This document shows, piece after piece, positions 44,225 through 53,844 of a stretch of DNA of 64,000 bases. The position numbers and the translations under genes were made by a program. This stretch comes from Serratia rubidaea (GTDB lineage: Bacteria; Pseudomonadota; Gammaproteobacteria; Enterobacterales; Enterobacteriaceae): positions 310,001 to 374,000 of the forward strand of contig LR590463.1 in NCBI GenBank assembly GCA_901472405.1, in the 5' to 3' direction. Position 1 is the first letter of the stretch, and every line of letters starts with the position of its first letter. The notes beneath the pieces were generated by a model. It did no database searches. It had not been told where the DNA came from and saw nothing but the letters and a program-made list of their open reading frames with translations.

Positions 44225-45344
44225 CTTTTCTCTGACGCGCTGGCTGGGCGTGGTGATCAAGGAGATCCATGAACTGCGTCGGGATCGGGTGAGTTTCAGC
44301 ATGGTATTCCTGACGCCGCTGTTCCAGCTGATCATTCTGGGTTATGCAGTCAATATGGATCCGCGCCATGTGCCGGCGGCGTTGCTGAACTATGATTCGG
44401 GGCATCTGAGCCAGGTGTTTATCAGCGCGGCGCAGAATACCCAATATTTCTCCCTGCAGCCGGCGGCGTCGGAGCAGGAGGCGCAAAAGGCTTTTGTCCG
44501 GGGCGATGTGATCTTTATCGTGACCATCCCTGCGGACTTCAGCCAGAAGATTTTGCGCGGCGAAAAGCCGCAGCTGCTGATCCAGAGCGATGCCATTGAT
44601 CCGATCGCCGGCGGCAACGCGCTGAGCGCCATCGCGCAGGCGTCAAAGAACATGTTTCAGTACGATCTGCCGGAGTCGCTGCGGGGCAGGGAAGGGACGG
44701 AGAACGTTGAGCTGGTGGTGCACCGCATGTTCAACCCGGAAGGGATCACGCAGTACAACACCATTCCCGGCATTATCGGCTCGATCCTGAGCACCACCAT
44801 GATCCTGATGACCGCGCTGGCGATCACCCGTGAACGCGAGAGCGGCGCGATCGAAAACCTGCTGGTATCGCCGGTGACGGGGCTGGAGGTGATCGTCGGC
44901 AAGATCACGCCTTATGTGCTGATCGGTATGTTCCAGTCGGTGATGATTCTGCTGTGCGCGGTATACCTGTTTAACATTCCGCTGCTGGGGAACGTGCTGT
45001 TACTCCTGACGGTGCTGACGATCTATATTTTCCTGTGCCTGTCGGTCGGCATTACCATTTCCAGCATCGCGCAAAGCCAGCTGCAGGCGTTGCAGATGTC
45101 GTCGTTCTACTTTATCCCCTCGGTGCTGCTGTCCGGCTTTATCAGCCCGTTTATCAGCATGCCGGTCTGGGCGCAGGCGATTGGCTCGTGCTTGCCGCTG
45201 ACCTACTTTATTCGCTTAATTAAAGGGGTGATGCTGAAGGGCTACACGCTGGCGGAACTGCTGCCGGATTTGCTGCCATTGCTGGGGCTGGCGGCGTTGG
45301 TGATGTTTATCGGCCTGCGCTCCTACCGCAAAACGCTGGATTGA
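44205..45344 (+). CDS. ABC-2 type transporter permease
   Basis: 379 residues. One N-terminal membrane helix (about 25-45), a large periplasmic domain (about 45-175), then five helices in the second half, including the ABC-2 signature area ITRERESGAIENLLVSPVTGLEVIVGK. Resembles YhhJ/YbhR/YbhS. Starts inside the ABC gene (20-nt overlap). One permease gene, so a homodimer is implied. Substrate unknown; a lipid or acylated product of the upstream OlsF-like enzyme is the natural guess. Confidence 0.92.
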   Translation: MKKPMINFSLTRWLGVVIKEIHELRRDRVSFSMVFLTPLFQLIILGYAVNMDPRHVPAALLNYDSGHLSQVFISAAQNTQYFSLQPAASEQEAQKAFVRGDVIFIVTIPADFSQKILRGEKPQLLIQSDAIDPIAGGNALSAIAQASKNMFQYDLPESLRGREGTENVELVVHRMFNPEGITQYNTIPGIIGSILSTTMILMTALAITRERESGAIENLLVSPVTGLEVIVGKITPYVLIGMFQSVMILLCAVYLFNIPLLGNVLLLLTVLTIYIFLCLSVGITISSIAQSQLQALQMSSFYFIPSVLLSGFISPFISMPVWAQAIGSCLPLTYFIRLIKGVMLKGYTLAELLPDLLPLLGLAALVMFIGLRSYRKTLD

Positions 45345-45368
45345 AGTATCGCGGAGGGGATAAAGCGC

Positions 45369-45395
45369 TATGCCGGACTGGACAACCGGCATAGC
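45369..45395 (+). terminator. Hairpin after the exporter operon
   Basis: Inverted repeat CTATGCCGG / CCGGCATAG about 25 nt after the permease stop. No long T run follows, so termination is uncertain; it could also act for the convergent TSUP gene. Confidence 0.5.
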
Positions 45396-45438
45396 TCGAT
45401 AAAGTACGGTTTATCATACCGCTGCGATGGATATGATA

Positions 45439-46227
45439 TTAGTAAAATTTACCTAAGGTGACCCCATCATATATCATCTTCATTGTCATTACTGATGTTA
45501 CGGCTATAAATATAGGTCTGACGATTTTATCACCATTATTTAATACGGCGCGGCTTCCTAATGTAGAGCCAATAATCTGTCCTATAGCCATAGTTATCCC
45601 CACTTTGTAGTTGACCTGTCCCATATAAATAAAGCAAAAAAGAGAAACCAGGTTGCTCGAGAAGTTTAAAGGTTTTGAATTAATGGATGCATTTTTTATG
45701 GTGTACCCGACTAGTGAGATAAAAGATATTACCCAGAGGGAGCCAGTTCCTGGGCCAAAAAATCCATTGTAAAAACCTAGCAGGACTCCCATCATTATCA
45801 TAAACACTGGCAGGCTTATGATCTTTTTGCTCTCTTTATTTTCTCTGATTTTTTTAGAGAAAATGGTATAAATGAGAATGGCTGTCATTAATATCGGCAG
45901 TATGATATATAACGTGTCGTTAGGAATTGAGTTGACGAAATAACTACCAAGTATGGCGCCAATTGATGCCGATACTATACCTTTTAAAAGATGCTTGCCG
46001 TTAATCTTCCCATTGTTTTTGTAAATCAAGATGGATGTAAGTTCACCTATGCTTGATTGCAGCCTATTTGTTCCAAGAGCAATAACGGGGGGGAGTCCTA
46101 ATATTAACATGGCGGGTGTGGATATCAGTCCACCGCCGCCGGCTATAGCATCGATAAATCCAGCAAATATTGCGATAAAGAATAGAATCACAATAATGCT
46201 GTCAGCAATATGTACCATATCTGTCAT
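45439..46227 (-). CDS. TSUP-family (TauE/SafE) membrane transporter
   Basis: 262 residues, about 8 membrane helices. N-terminal GFIDAIAGGGGLISTPAML and the repeated LLGFYNGFFGPGTGSLWVI are hallmarks of the sulfite/organosulfonate exporter family. Very AT-rich compared with core genes, which suggests horizontal acquisition. Lies 29 nt after the TauD-like gene, probably one transcript. Substrate not known; sulfite or a sulfonate is suggested by the partner. Confidence 0.87.
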   Translation of the reverse strand: MTDMVHIADSIIVILFFIAIFAGFIDAIAGGGGLISTPAMLILGLPPVIALGTNRLQSSIGELTSILIYKNNGKINGKHLLKGIVSASIGAILGSYFVNSIPNDTLYIILPILMTAILIYTIFSKKIRENKESKKIISLPVFMIMMGVLLGFYNGFFGPGTGSLWVISFISLVGYTIKNASINSKPLNFSSNLVSLFCFIYMGQVNYKVGITMAIGQIIGSTLGSRAVLNNGDKIVRPIFIAVTSVMTMKMIYDGVTLGKFY

Positions 46228-46256
46228 AAGTTATCACTTAATAAATTATAAAAGGA

Positions 46257-47060
46257 TCAAACCAAGGAATCGTTAAGGGTAATGCGATGCATGATTCTAA
46301 GATGTCCGGTGTAGTCATTAACTGCATGGTGTTGAACTGCCCTGTTATCCCAGAGTACGATAGTTCCTTTCTGCCAGCTTACCCTTAATGTGAACTCTGA
46401 GTTTTTGATAAAACCCGTCAAATAATCGATGACTGGAAGGCTTTCTTCACGTGACATACCGACAAAGCTATGGGTGTGCTCTTGGTTTACATAGATACTG
46501 GATTTTTGGGTTATAGGGTGTTTCTTGATGGCTGGATGAATAGCCTTAAATGTTCTCTTCTCATTGTTAGCTAATAGATGTTTCGTTCTATCTTGGTCGT
46601 GCAAATCTGAAATGTAATTACATTCTAAATTGACAAGGAGTTGTTGAAATTTTTCAGATAACTTATCAAATGCCAATGTAGTATTGCTGAATACGGTATC
46701 TCCTCCAAGAGGAGGTGTTACTTCGGCGGATAGCATGGTGATATCTGGAGGCGCATCCAAATAAGTTGAATCAACATGCCACATACCGCTGAAGTTTTTT
46801 GTCTGCTCCGGATTCTTTTTTATTTGTACTATCTGCGGATAGCCCGGGATCCCATCAGAGAAAGGATACTTAGCAATAGAACCTAATTTTTCCGCAAAGG
46901 CCAGGTATGCATCATGATTCAAATGCTGTTCTCTGATGACGAGTAGTTTTTTTTCGTATAAGTACTCTTTCAATCGGGCAATACCCTCTTGTGCTAAATT
47001 TCGCAAGTCTATATTTTTTATCTCAAGACCAAAACTAGGGTTTAGTGGTGATAAATCCAT
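46257..47060 (-). CDS. TauD/TfdA-family Fe(II)/2-oxoglutarate dioxygenase
   Basis: 267 residues. Iron-binding H95-X-D97 in MWHVDSTY, distal H244 in WDNRAVQH and 2-oxoglutarate-binding R259 in MHRITL are all present, so it should be active. Family members hydroxylate taurine, sulfonates, 2,4-D or unusual amino acids. The nearby TSUP transporter favours a sulfonate that yields sulfite, but no tauABC transporter is present here. AT-rich. Function inferred. Confidence 0.85.
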   Translation of the reverse strand: MDLSPLNPSFGLEIKNIDLRNLAQEGIARLKEYLYEKKLLVIREQHLNHDAYLAFAEKLGSIAKYPFSDGIPGYPQIVQIKKNPEQTKNFSGMWHVDSTYLDAPPDITMLSAEVTPPLGGDTVFSNTTLAFDKLSEKFQQLLVNLECNYISDLHDQDRTKHLLANNEKRTFKAIHPAIKKHPITQKSSIYVNQEHTHSFVGMSREESLPVIDYLTGFIKNSEFTLRVSWQKGTIVLWDNRAVQHHAVNDYTGHLRIMHRITLNDSLV

Positions 47061-47330
47061 TAGCTATATTTCTCTGTATTTGGTTAATGTTGTGACTGCC
47101 GCTACATATTTAGCACCTATTTTACTTTCCTGCAACATATTTGGTGAGGCTATCTTATTTGTTTCTGATGGTTATTATTTTGTTGGTTACTATGGTGAGG
47201 GGGCTTTCTGGTCCAAGGCGGGATGGGGATGAATACCAAAGCAACATGGTAGAGCTGTCTCATTTTTCCTTGAAGTTATCGTCCGTAATGCTGCAGCTTT
47301 GGTGAGTAAATGGCGGAGCGCCTTCCCTTC
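47061..47330. other. AT-rich gap between the TauD gene and the tRNA-Phe repeats
   Basis: 270 bases upstream of the TauD-like gene and presumably holding its promoter. No gene with family support is seen on either strand. Confidence 0.4.
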
Positions 47331-47389
47331 CCAGAAAACGAAAAACCCGCCATAGGCGGGTTGTTCTGAATAGGGAGGTCGGACTCGGA
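47331..47389 (-). repeat. Duplicate of tRNA-Phe terminator and 3' end
   Basis: 59 bases matching 47483-47541 with only a few changes and 152 nt apart. Each copy contains the hairpin AACCCGCC / GGCGGGTT and then GGACTCGGA, the 3' part of tRNA-Phe. The second copy runs into the real tRNA. This is the pattern left by tRNA-directed integration or by loss of a second tRNA copy, at the edge of an AT-rich accessory block. Confidence 0.75.
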
Positions 47390-47492
47390 CAACCGGCGCT
47401 TGCGCCGTGTTGAACAACGCTTTAGCGTTGACCCGCAGGGGGAGGCCGTTAGGCTGACTTATCGAACGGAGTAGTCCGTACTCCAGAAAACG

Positions 47493-47514
47493 AAAAACCC
47501 GCCATAGGCGGGTT
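47493..47514 (-). terminator. tRNA-Phe terminator
   Basis: On the minus strand, stem AACCCGCC / GGCGGGTT followed by a T-rich tail (TTTTCGTTTTC), 11 nt past the tRNA 3' end. Repeated in the duplicate at 47331-47389. Confidence 0.85.
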
Positions 47515-47524
47515 CTTCTGAATA

Positions 47525-47600
47525 TGGTGCCCGGACTCGGAATCGAACCAAGGACACGGGGATTTTCAATCCCCTGCTCTACCGACTGAGCTATCCGGGC
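47525..47600 (-). tRNA. pheU: tRNA-Phe (GAA)
   Basis: 76-nt cloverleaf read on the minus strand, GCCCGGATAGCTCAG...CGGGCACCA with encoded CCA; anticodon GAA in the ATTGAAAATC loop. It lies next to yjdC-dsbD as pheU does in E. coli. tRNA-Phe genes are frequent island attachment sites. Confidence 0.98.
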
Positions 47601-47762
47601 AACGGGCAGCATTAAACCGTAAAGCCCGGTTGGCGTCAATCGCTTTATGGCATAAATATGAAAAAACAGCGTCGTTTGCTGGCTTTTCATGCAGGTTGCG
47701 TGAACTTTATCCTTAGGCAGGATAATCAGAGCGTTATCGAGCCGGGTAGCGCTGTAAATACG

Positions 47763-48338
47763 CTAGCTCAGGGCGCCGTGTTTGCGGCACTGGGCCACCT
47801 GCAGAATGTCTTCCGCCAGACGTTTGGCGACGGAAACATCCTGAAGCTGCCGTTTGATCAGCAATTTGCTCAGACAGCCTTCCTGAATCAGCTCCATCTG
47901 CTGGGCCACCATATCGGCGTCGTCGGCGTCCATTTCCCGCAGCAGGTCGCGGGTCAGCGCCAGCGAGCTCATCTTCTGCTGCTCTGCCAGCTGGTGGATC
48001 GGGTGGTCGCCTTCCGGGAAGAAACTGCAGGCGGCAATAAACAGGCAGCCGGGATAGCGGCCGTTTTGCACGTATTCCGCCAGCACGTCATAGCGCGCCA
48101 GCAGCTTTTGCTGCGGCGTCAGCGCGTCATCCAGCAGTAGCTGCCGACGCCAGGCGTCGATCTGCTGCCCGTGGTGGCGCAGGCAGTCATACAGCAGGGC
48201 CTCAGCATCCGGCCAGTAGGGCTTGAAATCCGCAGGTTGTACGCTGAGCTTTTCTGCCAGCATCTCCAGCGTGGTGTTTGCCAGACCTTGCTGCTCCAGC
48301 AGTCCCAGCGCGGTATCAAGAACATGTTCGCGTTGCAC
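47763..48338 (-). CDS. yjdC: TetR-family regulator YjdC
   Basis: 191 residues, N-terminal helix-turn-helix (VLDTALGLLEQQGLANTTLEMLAEKLSV-type) and a helical ligand-binding C-terminal domain with two close Cys/Phe segments. Conserved neighbour of dsbD in enterobacteria. Target genes not established. Starts 43 nt after the dsbD stop on the same strand. Confidence 0.92.
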   Translation of the reverse strand: MQREHVLDTALGLLEQQGLANTTLEMLAEKLSVQPADFKPYWPDAEALLYDCLRHHGQQIDAWRRQLLLDDALTPQQKLLARYDVLAEYVQNGRYPGCLFIAACSFFPEGDHPIHQLAEQQKMSSLALTRDLLREMDADDADMVAQQMELIQEGCLSKLLIKRQLQDVSVAKRLAEDILQVAQCRKHGALS

Positions 48339-48381
48339 CTGTGTTCCCCTCTAAATTCTACTTCTGCCACTTCAGTGTCGT

Positions 48382-50094
48382 TTACCGCACAGTTTTCTGC
48401 AAATGTGCGTTAAACGTCTGGGCGTTCATAAAACCGGTAACGCGATTGGCCGTTTGCTCATGGCCATTACGGTCAAAGAACAAAATGGTGGGCAATCCCA
48501 ATACCTGCAGATGTTTTAACAACGCCGCCTGTTCAGCGCTATTGGCGGTGACATCGGCCTGCAGCAGCACCGTATCGGCCAGGCTGGCCTGCACGCCGGC
48601 GTCGCTGAAGGTGTACTTCTCAAACTCTTTGCAGGCGACGCACCAGTCAGCGTACAGGTCCAGCATCACCGGTTTGCCCTGCGCCTGCTGCAGCGCCCGA
48701 TCCAGCTGCGCTACGTTGCTGATGCGGGTGAACGCCAAATGCGGCTGGGCGGCCTGCTGTGCGGCGCCGGGGCCAAACGCCCAATCCTGCAGCGGGCGGG
48801 CGGCGATCACCGCCGCGGCCAGCAACAGCAGCTGCAGCGCGCGGGTCCAGCCGCGTGAGCTTTTCAAACTCAGCGCGAAGGCCCAGCCGAAGAACGCCAG
48901 GCCGAGCAGGCTCCACAGGCGCAGTCCCCACAGATCGCCGATCACCCGCTCCAGCAGGAACACCGGCAGGGCCAGGATCACAAAGCCGAAGGCCTCTTTG
49001 ACGTACTGCATCCACGGCCCGCTGCGCGGCAGTAGCCGGTTGCCGAACAGCGTGACGATAATCAGCGGAATGCCCATACCCAGCGCGTACAGATACAGCG
49101 TCCCGCCGCCGGCCCACATATTGCCGCTCTGGGCGATATACAGCAGGATGGCGCTGAGCGGCGCGGTGGTGCAGGGGGAACAGATCAGCCCGGCCAGCGC
49201 GCCCATCACAAACACGCCGAACAGCGAACCGCCGCGCTGGGTGTTGCTCCAGTTGGCCAGCCGCGTCTGCAGCGCAGAAGGCAACTGCAGCGAATAGCAG
49301 CCAAACATCGACAGCGCGAGGGCAATAAACAGTACGGAGAGGCCAATCAGCACGTACGGATGCTGCAGCGCCGCCTGGAACTGCAGGCCGGCGGCGGCCA
49401 CCACCAGACCCAGCAGCGTATAGGTCAGCGCCATGCCCTGCACGTACACCAGCGCCAGCAGCAGGATGCGGCCGCTGCTGTGCGGCCGCTCCCGACCGAG
49501 GATAATGCCGGAAATCAGCGGGTACATCGGCAGGACGCAGGGGGTAAACGCGATACCGATGCCGATCAGCAGCGCCCACAGCGGTGAAAACGGCAGGCTG
49601 GCAGGCGCAGGCGTTGCCGGCGCCGCACTGGCTGGCGTCGCAGCGGATGACGCCGCCACGGCGTCCAGCGGGATCACGCGGGTTTCCGGCGGATAGCAGA
49701 ACCCGGCGGCGGCGCAGCCCTGATAGGTGACGCTCAGGCTGGCGTTCTCCGTGGCCTGCAACAGCGTCAGCGGCAGCTGTAACTGCTGCTGATAAATTTC
49801 GGTCTCGCCGAAGAACTCATCTTTATGAGCGATACCCTGCGGCAAACTGAAATCGGCCAGCCTGGCCTGCTGCGGCACCAGTTTAATCTGCTGGCGATAC
49901 AGGTAGTAGCCGGGGCGGATCTGCCAGTTCAGCGTCAGCTGCCGGCCCTGTTGCTGGAAGTCGAAGGCAAACGCCCGATCGACCGGCACAAACTGGTTGC
50001 CGCCGCCGTTGCCAAACAGCGAGGCCTGCACCGTCTGCGGCAGGAAGAACAGGCTGCAAAGCAGGAAAATCAGTTTAATGATGCGTTGATCCAT
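48382..50094 (-). CDS. dsbD: Thiol:disulfide interchange protein DsbD
   Basis: 570 residues. Inner-membrane protein passing electrons from cytoplasmic thioredoxin to periplasmic DsbC, DsbG and CcmG. Signal peptide to about residue 24, N-terminal immunoglobulin-like domain with [13 protein letters not shown], eight membrane helices carrying a cysteine pair (FTPCVLP and [11 protein letters not shown]), and C-terminal thioredoxin-fold domain with CVAC. The 5' end overlaps the cutA end by 25 nt. Intact. Confidence 0.97.
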   Translation of the reverse strand: MDQRIIKLIFLLCSLFFLPQTVQASLFGNGGGNQFVPVDRAFAFDFQQQGRQLTLNWQIRPGYYLYRQQIKLVPQQARLADFSLPQGIAHKDEFFGETEIYQQQLQLPLTLLQATENASLSVTYQGCAAAGFCYPPETRVIPLDAVAASSAATPASAAPATPAPASLPFSPLWALLIGIGIAFTPCVLPMYPLISGIILGRERPHSSGRILLLALVYVQGMALTYTLLGLVVAAAGLQFQAALQHPYVLIGLSVLFIALALSMFGCYSLQLPSALQTRLANWSNTQRGGSLFGVFVMGALAGLICSPCTTAPLSAILLYIAQSGNMWAGGGTLYLYALGMGIPLIIVTLFGNRLLPRSGPWMQYVKEAFGFVILALPVFLLERVIGDLWGLRLWSLLGLAFFGWAFALSLKSSRGWTRALQLLLLAAAVIAARPLQDWAFGPGAAQQAAQPHLAFTRISNVAQLDRALQQAQGKPVMLDLYADWCVACKEFEKYTFSDAGVQASLADTVLLQADVTANSAEQAALLKHLQVLGLPTILFFDRNGHEQTANRVTGFMNAQTFNAHLQKTVR

Positions 50095-50393
50095 AACAAA
50101 TAGTCTTTATCTCCGGCCATCACCGGCAGCACCAGCAACTCGGGCGTCTGGTACGGGTGATGTTGTTTCAGATAGCTGAGCAGGGCGTCTTGATGCTGGC
50201 GATTGCTTTTGAACAGCATCTGGACTTCGTACTCCTGTTCCAGTTTCCCTTCCCAGTAATACAGCGATGACGCGCCGGGCAGCAGCGTGGCGCAGGCGGC
50301 CAGCTTTTCACCTAGAACGCGGGCCGCCAGCTCTTGGGCGCTGGCCTCATCCGGTGCGGTACAAAGTATGACGACGGCTTCGCAATCAGACAT
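50070..50393 (-). CDS. cutA: Divalent-cation tolerance protein CutA
   Basis: 107 residues, the small trimeric CutA1 fold; binds copper and is linked to divalent metal tolerance in E. coli. Typical motifs: [23 protein letters not shown] and [13 protein letters not shown]. Overlaps dsbD, as in E. coli (cutA-dsbD). Intact. Confidence 0.96.
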   Translation of the reverse strand: MSDCEAVVILCTAPDEASAQELAARVLGEKLAACATLLPGASSLYYWEGKLEQEYEVQMLFKSNRQHQDALLSYLKQHHPYQTPELLVLPVMAGDKDYLLWINASLN

Positions 50394-50517
50394 CTTGACT
50401 CCCTCTCAACCCGATTCTCTGCAGAGCACTATACCCTGAAGCCCCGGCGGCTAGAAGGCGAGTTTATCACCAGCACAGAGGAGGGGGAAAAACGGGGCCT
50501 GACGGCCCCGCGGAGAG

Positions 50518-51819
50518 TTACAGCAAAATACCGCCCAGCAGGAAGCCGAGCACCACGGAGAGGATGACGCCGATGGTGCCGGGAATAAAGAACGGGTGGT
50601 TAAACACGAAACGGCCGATGCGGGTGGTGCCGGTATCGTCCATCTGCACCGCGGCGACCAGCGTCGGGTAGGTCGGCAGGATAAACAGGCCGGATACCGC
50701 GGCAAAGGAGGCGACGGCGGTCAGCGGGCTGACGTTCAGCGCCAGCGCCATCGGCATCAGCGCCTTGGCGGTGGCGGCCTGGGAGTAGAGCAGCGCCGAG
50801 CAGAAGAAGAAGATCACCGCGAGCAGCCATGGGTGCGCCTGAATCACGCTGCCGGCGGTCTCTTTGATCCAGCCCAGATTCGCCTGCACGAAGGTATCGC
50901 CCAGCCAGGCCACGCCCAGAATACAGATACAGGCGCTCATACCGGCCTTGAAGGTGCTGGAGTTCAGCACGGCGTCGGTGTCGACGCGGCACAGCAGGGT
51001 GGTCAGGGTGGCGACGCTCAGCATGATGATCAGAATGGCGTTGGTGGTGTTCATCAGCGGTTTGGCCACCAGTCCCAGCCCCGGGCTGTTGATGATGGCG
51101 TAGGCCACCACGCAAAGTACCCCCAGCAGGAACAGCAGCACCGACGACTTGGCGCGCGGTTTAATCTCCATCACCTTGTTGCCGCGCAGGGTTATCAGGC
51201 CTTCTTCCAGCCGCTTCAGGTAGACCGGGTCGTTGGACAGTTTGGAATCGAACAGCCAGGTGACCAACAGCGACATCAGCAGCACCGCCAGGAAGGTCGA
51301 TGGAATGACCACCATCAGCAGATGCAGATAGCTGACGCCGTGGCCTTCCATCACCGAGGACATATACACCACGGCGGCGGAAATCGGCGATGCGGTGATG
51401 GCGATCTGGGCGGAAACGACGGCGGTAGACAGCGGACGGCAGGGCTTAATACCTTGCTCTTTCGCCACTTCGGCAATCACCGGCAGCGCGGAGAGGGAAA
51501 TATTGCCGGTGCCGGCAAAGATGGTCAGGAAGTAGGTCACCACCGGCGCCAGAATGGTGATGTGTTTTGGGTTCTTACGCAGTAACTTCTCGGTTTGCTG
51601 GACCAGATAGTCCATGCCGCCCGCGACCTGCATCGCGGAGATGGCGGCGATGACCGCCATAATGATGGAGATTACGTCAAAGGGTATATTGCCCGGCTTT
51701 ACGCCGATCATCGCCAGTACTAAAACCCCAAGGCCCCCTGCAAAGCCAATGCCGATACCGCCCAGTCTGGCCCCGAGAAAAATGGCCAGCAGAACGATGA
51801 TCAATTCCACCGCTAACAT
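50518..51819 (-). CDS. dcuA: Anaerobic C4-dicarboxylate transporter DcuA
   Basis: 433 residues from the ATG at 51819 (MLAVELIIVLLAIFLG), which has GAGGAG about 8 nt upstream; a longer form starting five codons earlier is less likely. Exchanges fumarate, aspartate, malate and succinate across the inner membrane. About ten or more helices. Downstream of aspA on the same strand, matching the aspA-dcuA pair of E. coli, and functionally linked to fumarate reductase later in this window. Confidence 0.97.
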   Translation of the reverse strand: MLAVELIIVLLAIFLGARLGGIGIGFAGGLGVLVLAMIGVKPGNIPFDVISIIMAVIAAISAMQVAGGMDYLVQQTEKLLRKNPKHITILAPVVTYFLTIFAGTGNISLSALPVIAEVAKEQGIKPCRPLSTAVVSAQIAITASPISAAVVYMSSVMEGHGVSYLHLLMVVIPSTFLAVLLMSLLVTWLFDSKLSNDPVYLKRLEEGLITLRGNKVMEIKPRAKSSVLLFLLGVLCVVAYAIINSPGLGLVAKPLMNTTNAILIIMLSVATLTTLLCRVDTDAVLNSSTFKAGMSACICILGVAWLGDTFVQANLGWIKETAGSVIQAHPWLLAVIFFFCSALLYSQAATAKALMPMALALNVSPLTAVASFAAVSGLFILPTYPTLVAAVQMDDTGTTRIGRFVFNHPFFIPGTIGVILSVVLGFLLGGILL

Positions 51820-52001
51820 AGTGTTGCTCCTCACAATTAAAGTTTTTTATATCCGCCATTTTTCAGGCTGCCGTTTGCCCGGCCGTACGTATCCGCCGTT
51901 CCATCGACGTGTTCGCTGCGCCGTGACGGGGGCGCGACAACCCGAATTACTTTGGTTATATGAAAATGAAACGTTAAAAATTTGTGGGCGCTAGAAAGTA
52001 A

Positions 52002-52036
52002 AAAGGCACGCTATCCAGAGGATTTAGCGTGCCTTT
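52002..52036 (-). terminator. aspA-dcuA intergenic hairpin
   Basis: Perfect stem AAAGGCACGCTA / TAGCGTGCCTTT about 20 nt past the aspA stop, followed on the minus strand by a T run. It should reduce but not block readthrough into dcuA. Confidence 0.85.
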
Positions 52037-52056
52037 CGGGCTACCGGATGTATCTG

Positions 52057-53493
52057 TTATTGTTCGTTTTCATCTGTATAGCGTTTTGCTTTATAGGCCG
52101 GATGTTTTAGGTTTTCGACGGAGAAGATGTCATCCAGTTCGGCTTCCGTCAACAGGCCGCGCTCCAGGACTACCTCACGCACGCTCTTACCGGTTTCCGC
52201 ACAGATCTTACCGACGATGTCACCGTTATGGTGGCCGATAAACGGATTCAGGTAGGTCACGATGCCGATAGAGTTGAAGACGTAGTGCTCGCACACTTCC
52301 TTATTGGCGGTAATGCCGTTGATGCATTTCTCCAACAGGTTATAGCTGGCGTTGGTGAGGATGTGGATAGACTCGAACATCGCCTGGCCGATCACCGGCT
52401 CCATCACGTTCAGCTGCAGCTGACCTGCTTCGGATGCCATGGTAACGCAAGTATCGTTGCCGATCACTTTAAAGCACACCTGATTGACCACTTCAGGCAC
52501 TACCGGGTTAACCTTGGCCGGCATAATGGACGAGCCCGCCTGCAGTTCCGGCAGGTTGATTTCATTCAGGCCGGCGCGCGGGCCGGAGGAGAGCAGGCGC
52601 AGGTCGTTGCAGATTTTGGACATTTTCACTGCCAGACGCTTCAGCGCGCTGTGCACCATGACGTAAGCGCCGCAGTCCGAGGTGGCTTCAATCAGGTCTT
52701 CGGCCGGCACGACCGGCAGGTTGCTGACTTCCGCCAGTTTCTGCACCGCCAGCTGCTGATAGCCGTCCGGCGTGTTCAGCGCGGTGCCGATAGCGGTGGC
52801 GCCCAGGTTGACTTCCAGCAGCAGCTCCGCGGTGCGGCGCAGGTTGCGCGTCTCTTCGTTCAGCAGCACGCTGAAGGCGTGGAACTCCTGGCCCAGCGTC
52901 ATCGGCACCGCGTCCTGCAGCTGGGTGCGACCCATCTTCAGGATATTTTCAAACTCTTTGGCCTTACGCTCGAAGCCTTCACCCAGCTGGTTGATGGCGT
53001 CGATCAGCTTCATCACCGAGGCGTAAACCGCAATGCGGAAACCGGTCGGGTAGGCGTCGTTGGTGGACTGGCTCTTGTTCAGGTGATCGTTCGGGTTCAG
53101 GTACTGATATTCCCCTTTCTGATGCCCCATCAGCTCCAGGCCGATATTCGCCAGCACTTCGTTGGTGTTCATGTTCAGCGAGGTGCCCGCACCGCCCTGG
53201 AAGACGTCCACCGGGAACTGATCCATGCACTTGCCGTTATCCAGCACCTCATCACAGGCCAGGATAATGGTGTCGGCGATCTTGCGCGGGATGGTTTTTA
53301 GCTCTTTATTCGCCAGCGCAGCGGCTTTTTTCACCATCACCATGCCGCGGACAAATTCAGGAACATCGCTGATTTTGCTGTTGCTGATATAAAAGTTTTC
53401 AATCGCACGCAGAGTGTGAACACCGTAGTAGGCATCTGCGGGTACTTCACGTGTTCCTAGCAGGTCTTCTTCAATACGAATGTTGTTTGACAT
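52057..53493 (-). CDS. aspA: Aspartate ammonia-lyase
   Basis: 478 residues. Converts aspartate to fumarate and ammonia, feeding anaerobic fumarate respiration. Fumarase/aspartase signature [11 protein letters not shown] near residue 318 with the flexible catalytic loop. Start [19 protein letters not shown] perfect CRP site lies 184 nt upstream. Intact. Confidence 0.97.
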   Translation of the reverse strand: MSNNIRIEEDLLGTREVPADAYYGVHTLRAIENFYISNSKISDVPEFVRGMVMVKKAAALANKELKTIPRKIADTIILACDEVLDNGKCMDQFPVDVFQGGAGTSLNMNTNEVLANIGLELMGHQKGEYQYLNPNDHLNKSQSTNDAYPTGFRIAVYASVMKLIDAINQLGEGFERKAKEFENILKMGRTQLQDAVPMTLGQEFHAFSVLLNEETRNLRRTAELLLEVNLGATAIGTALNTPDGYQQLAVQKLAEVSNLPVVPAEDLIEATSDCGAYVMVHSALKRLAVKMSKICNDLRLLSSGPRAGLNEINLPELQAGSSIMPAKVNPVVPEVVNQVCFKVIGNDTCVTMASEAGQLQLNVMEPVIGQAMFESIHILTNASYNLLEKCINGITANKEVCEHYVFNSIGIVTYLNPFIGHHNGDIVGKICAETGKSVREVVLERGLLTEAELDDIFSVENLKHPAYKAKRYTDENEQ

Positions 53494-53676
53494 GAGAACC
53501 TTCTCTATGTTGCTGCCGAATTATAGATTTTGTTAGCTAATTTATGTCGCCGTGAGCGCCGGCGGCCGCAGTATCAACCGCAGCGGCCGGAGCTGCGCCG
53601 ATCATATGCTGCTTCGCAATAAATGAGTGAACACAGATCACTATCTGGAATTTCAAAAGCCACAGTTTTTGCATTG

Positions 53677-53692
53677 TGTGATCTGTTTCACA
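53677..53692. promoter_or_regulatory. CRP binding site between aspA and fxsA
   Basis: TGTGATCTGTTTCACA matches the CRP consensus (TGTGA-N6-TCACA) exactly. It lies 184 nt before aspA (minus) and 153 nt before fxsA (plus). E. coli aspA is CRP-activated, so aspA is the likely target. The whole 53494-53844 gap (351 bases) shows no gene. Confidence 0.88.
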
Positions 53693-53844
53693 TTTATCAG
53701 TGTAGCTATTTAAAAGAGACAAGCCGGTTGAAAAGCCGATCGGATACCCTCATTGTAATTAACTCGACCTGTTTTATCAGGCCACTTTATTGTTCTCGTA
53801 TGCGCCCGGGGCGGGTACGCGAAGCTATCTGATAGGAGAGCACG

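Noticed and set aside
46936..47232. 98-residue plus-strand frame opposite the TauD gene start
   Set aside because: Overlaps the conserved TauD coding region antisense and then the promoter gap; no RBS and no recognised family.
47190..47690. 166-residue minus-strand frame across tRNA-Phe
   Set aside because: It reads through the tRNA gene and the repeated terminator; not a real protein.
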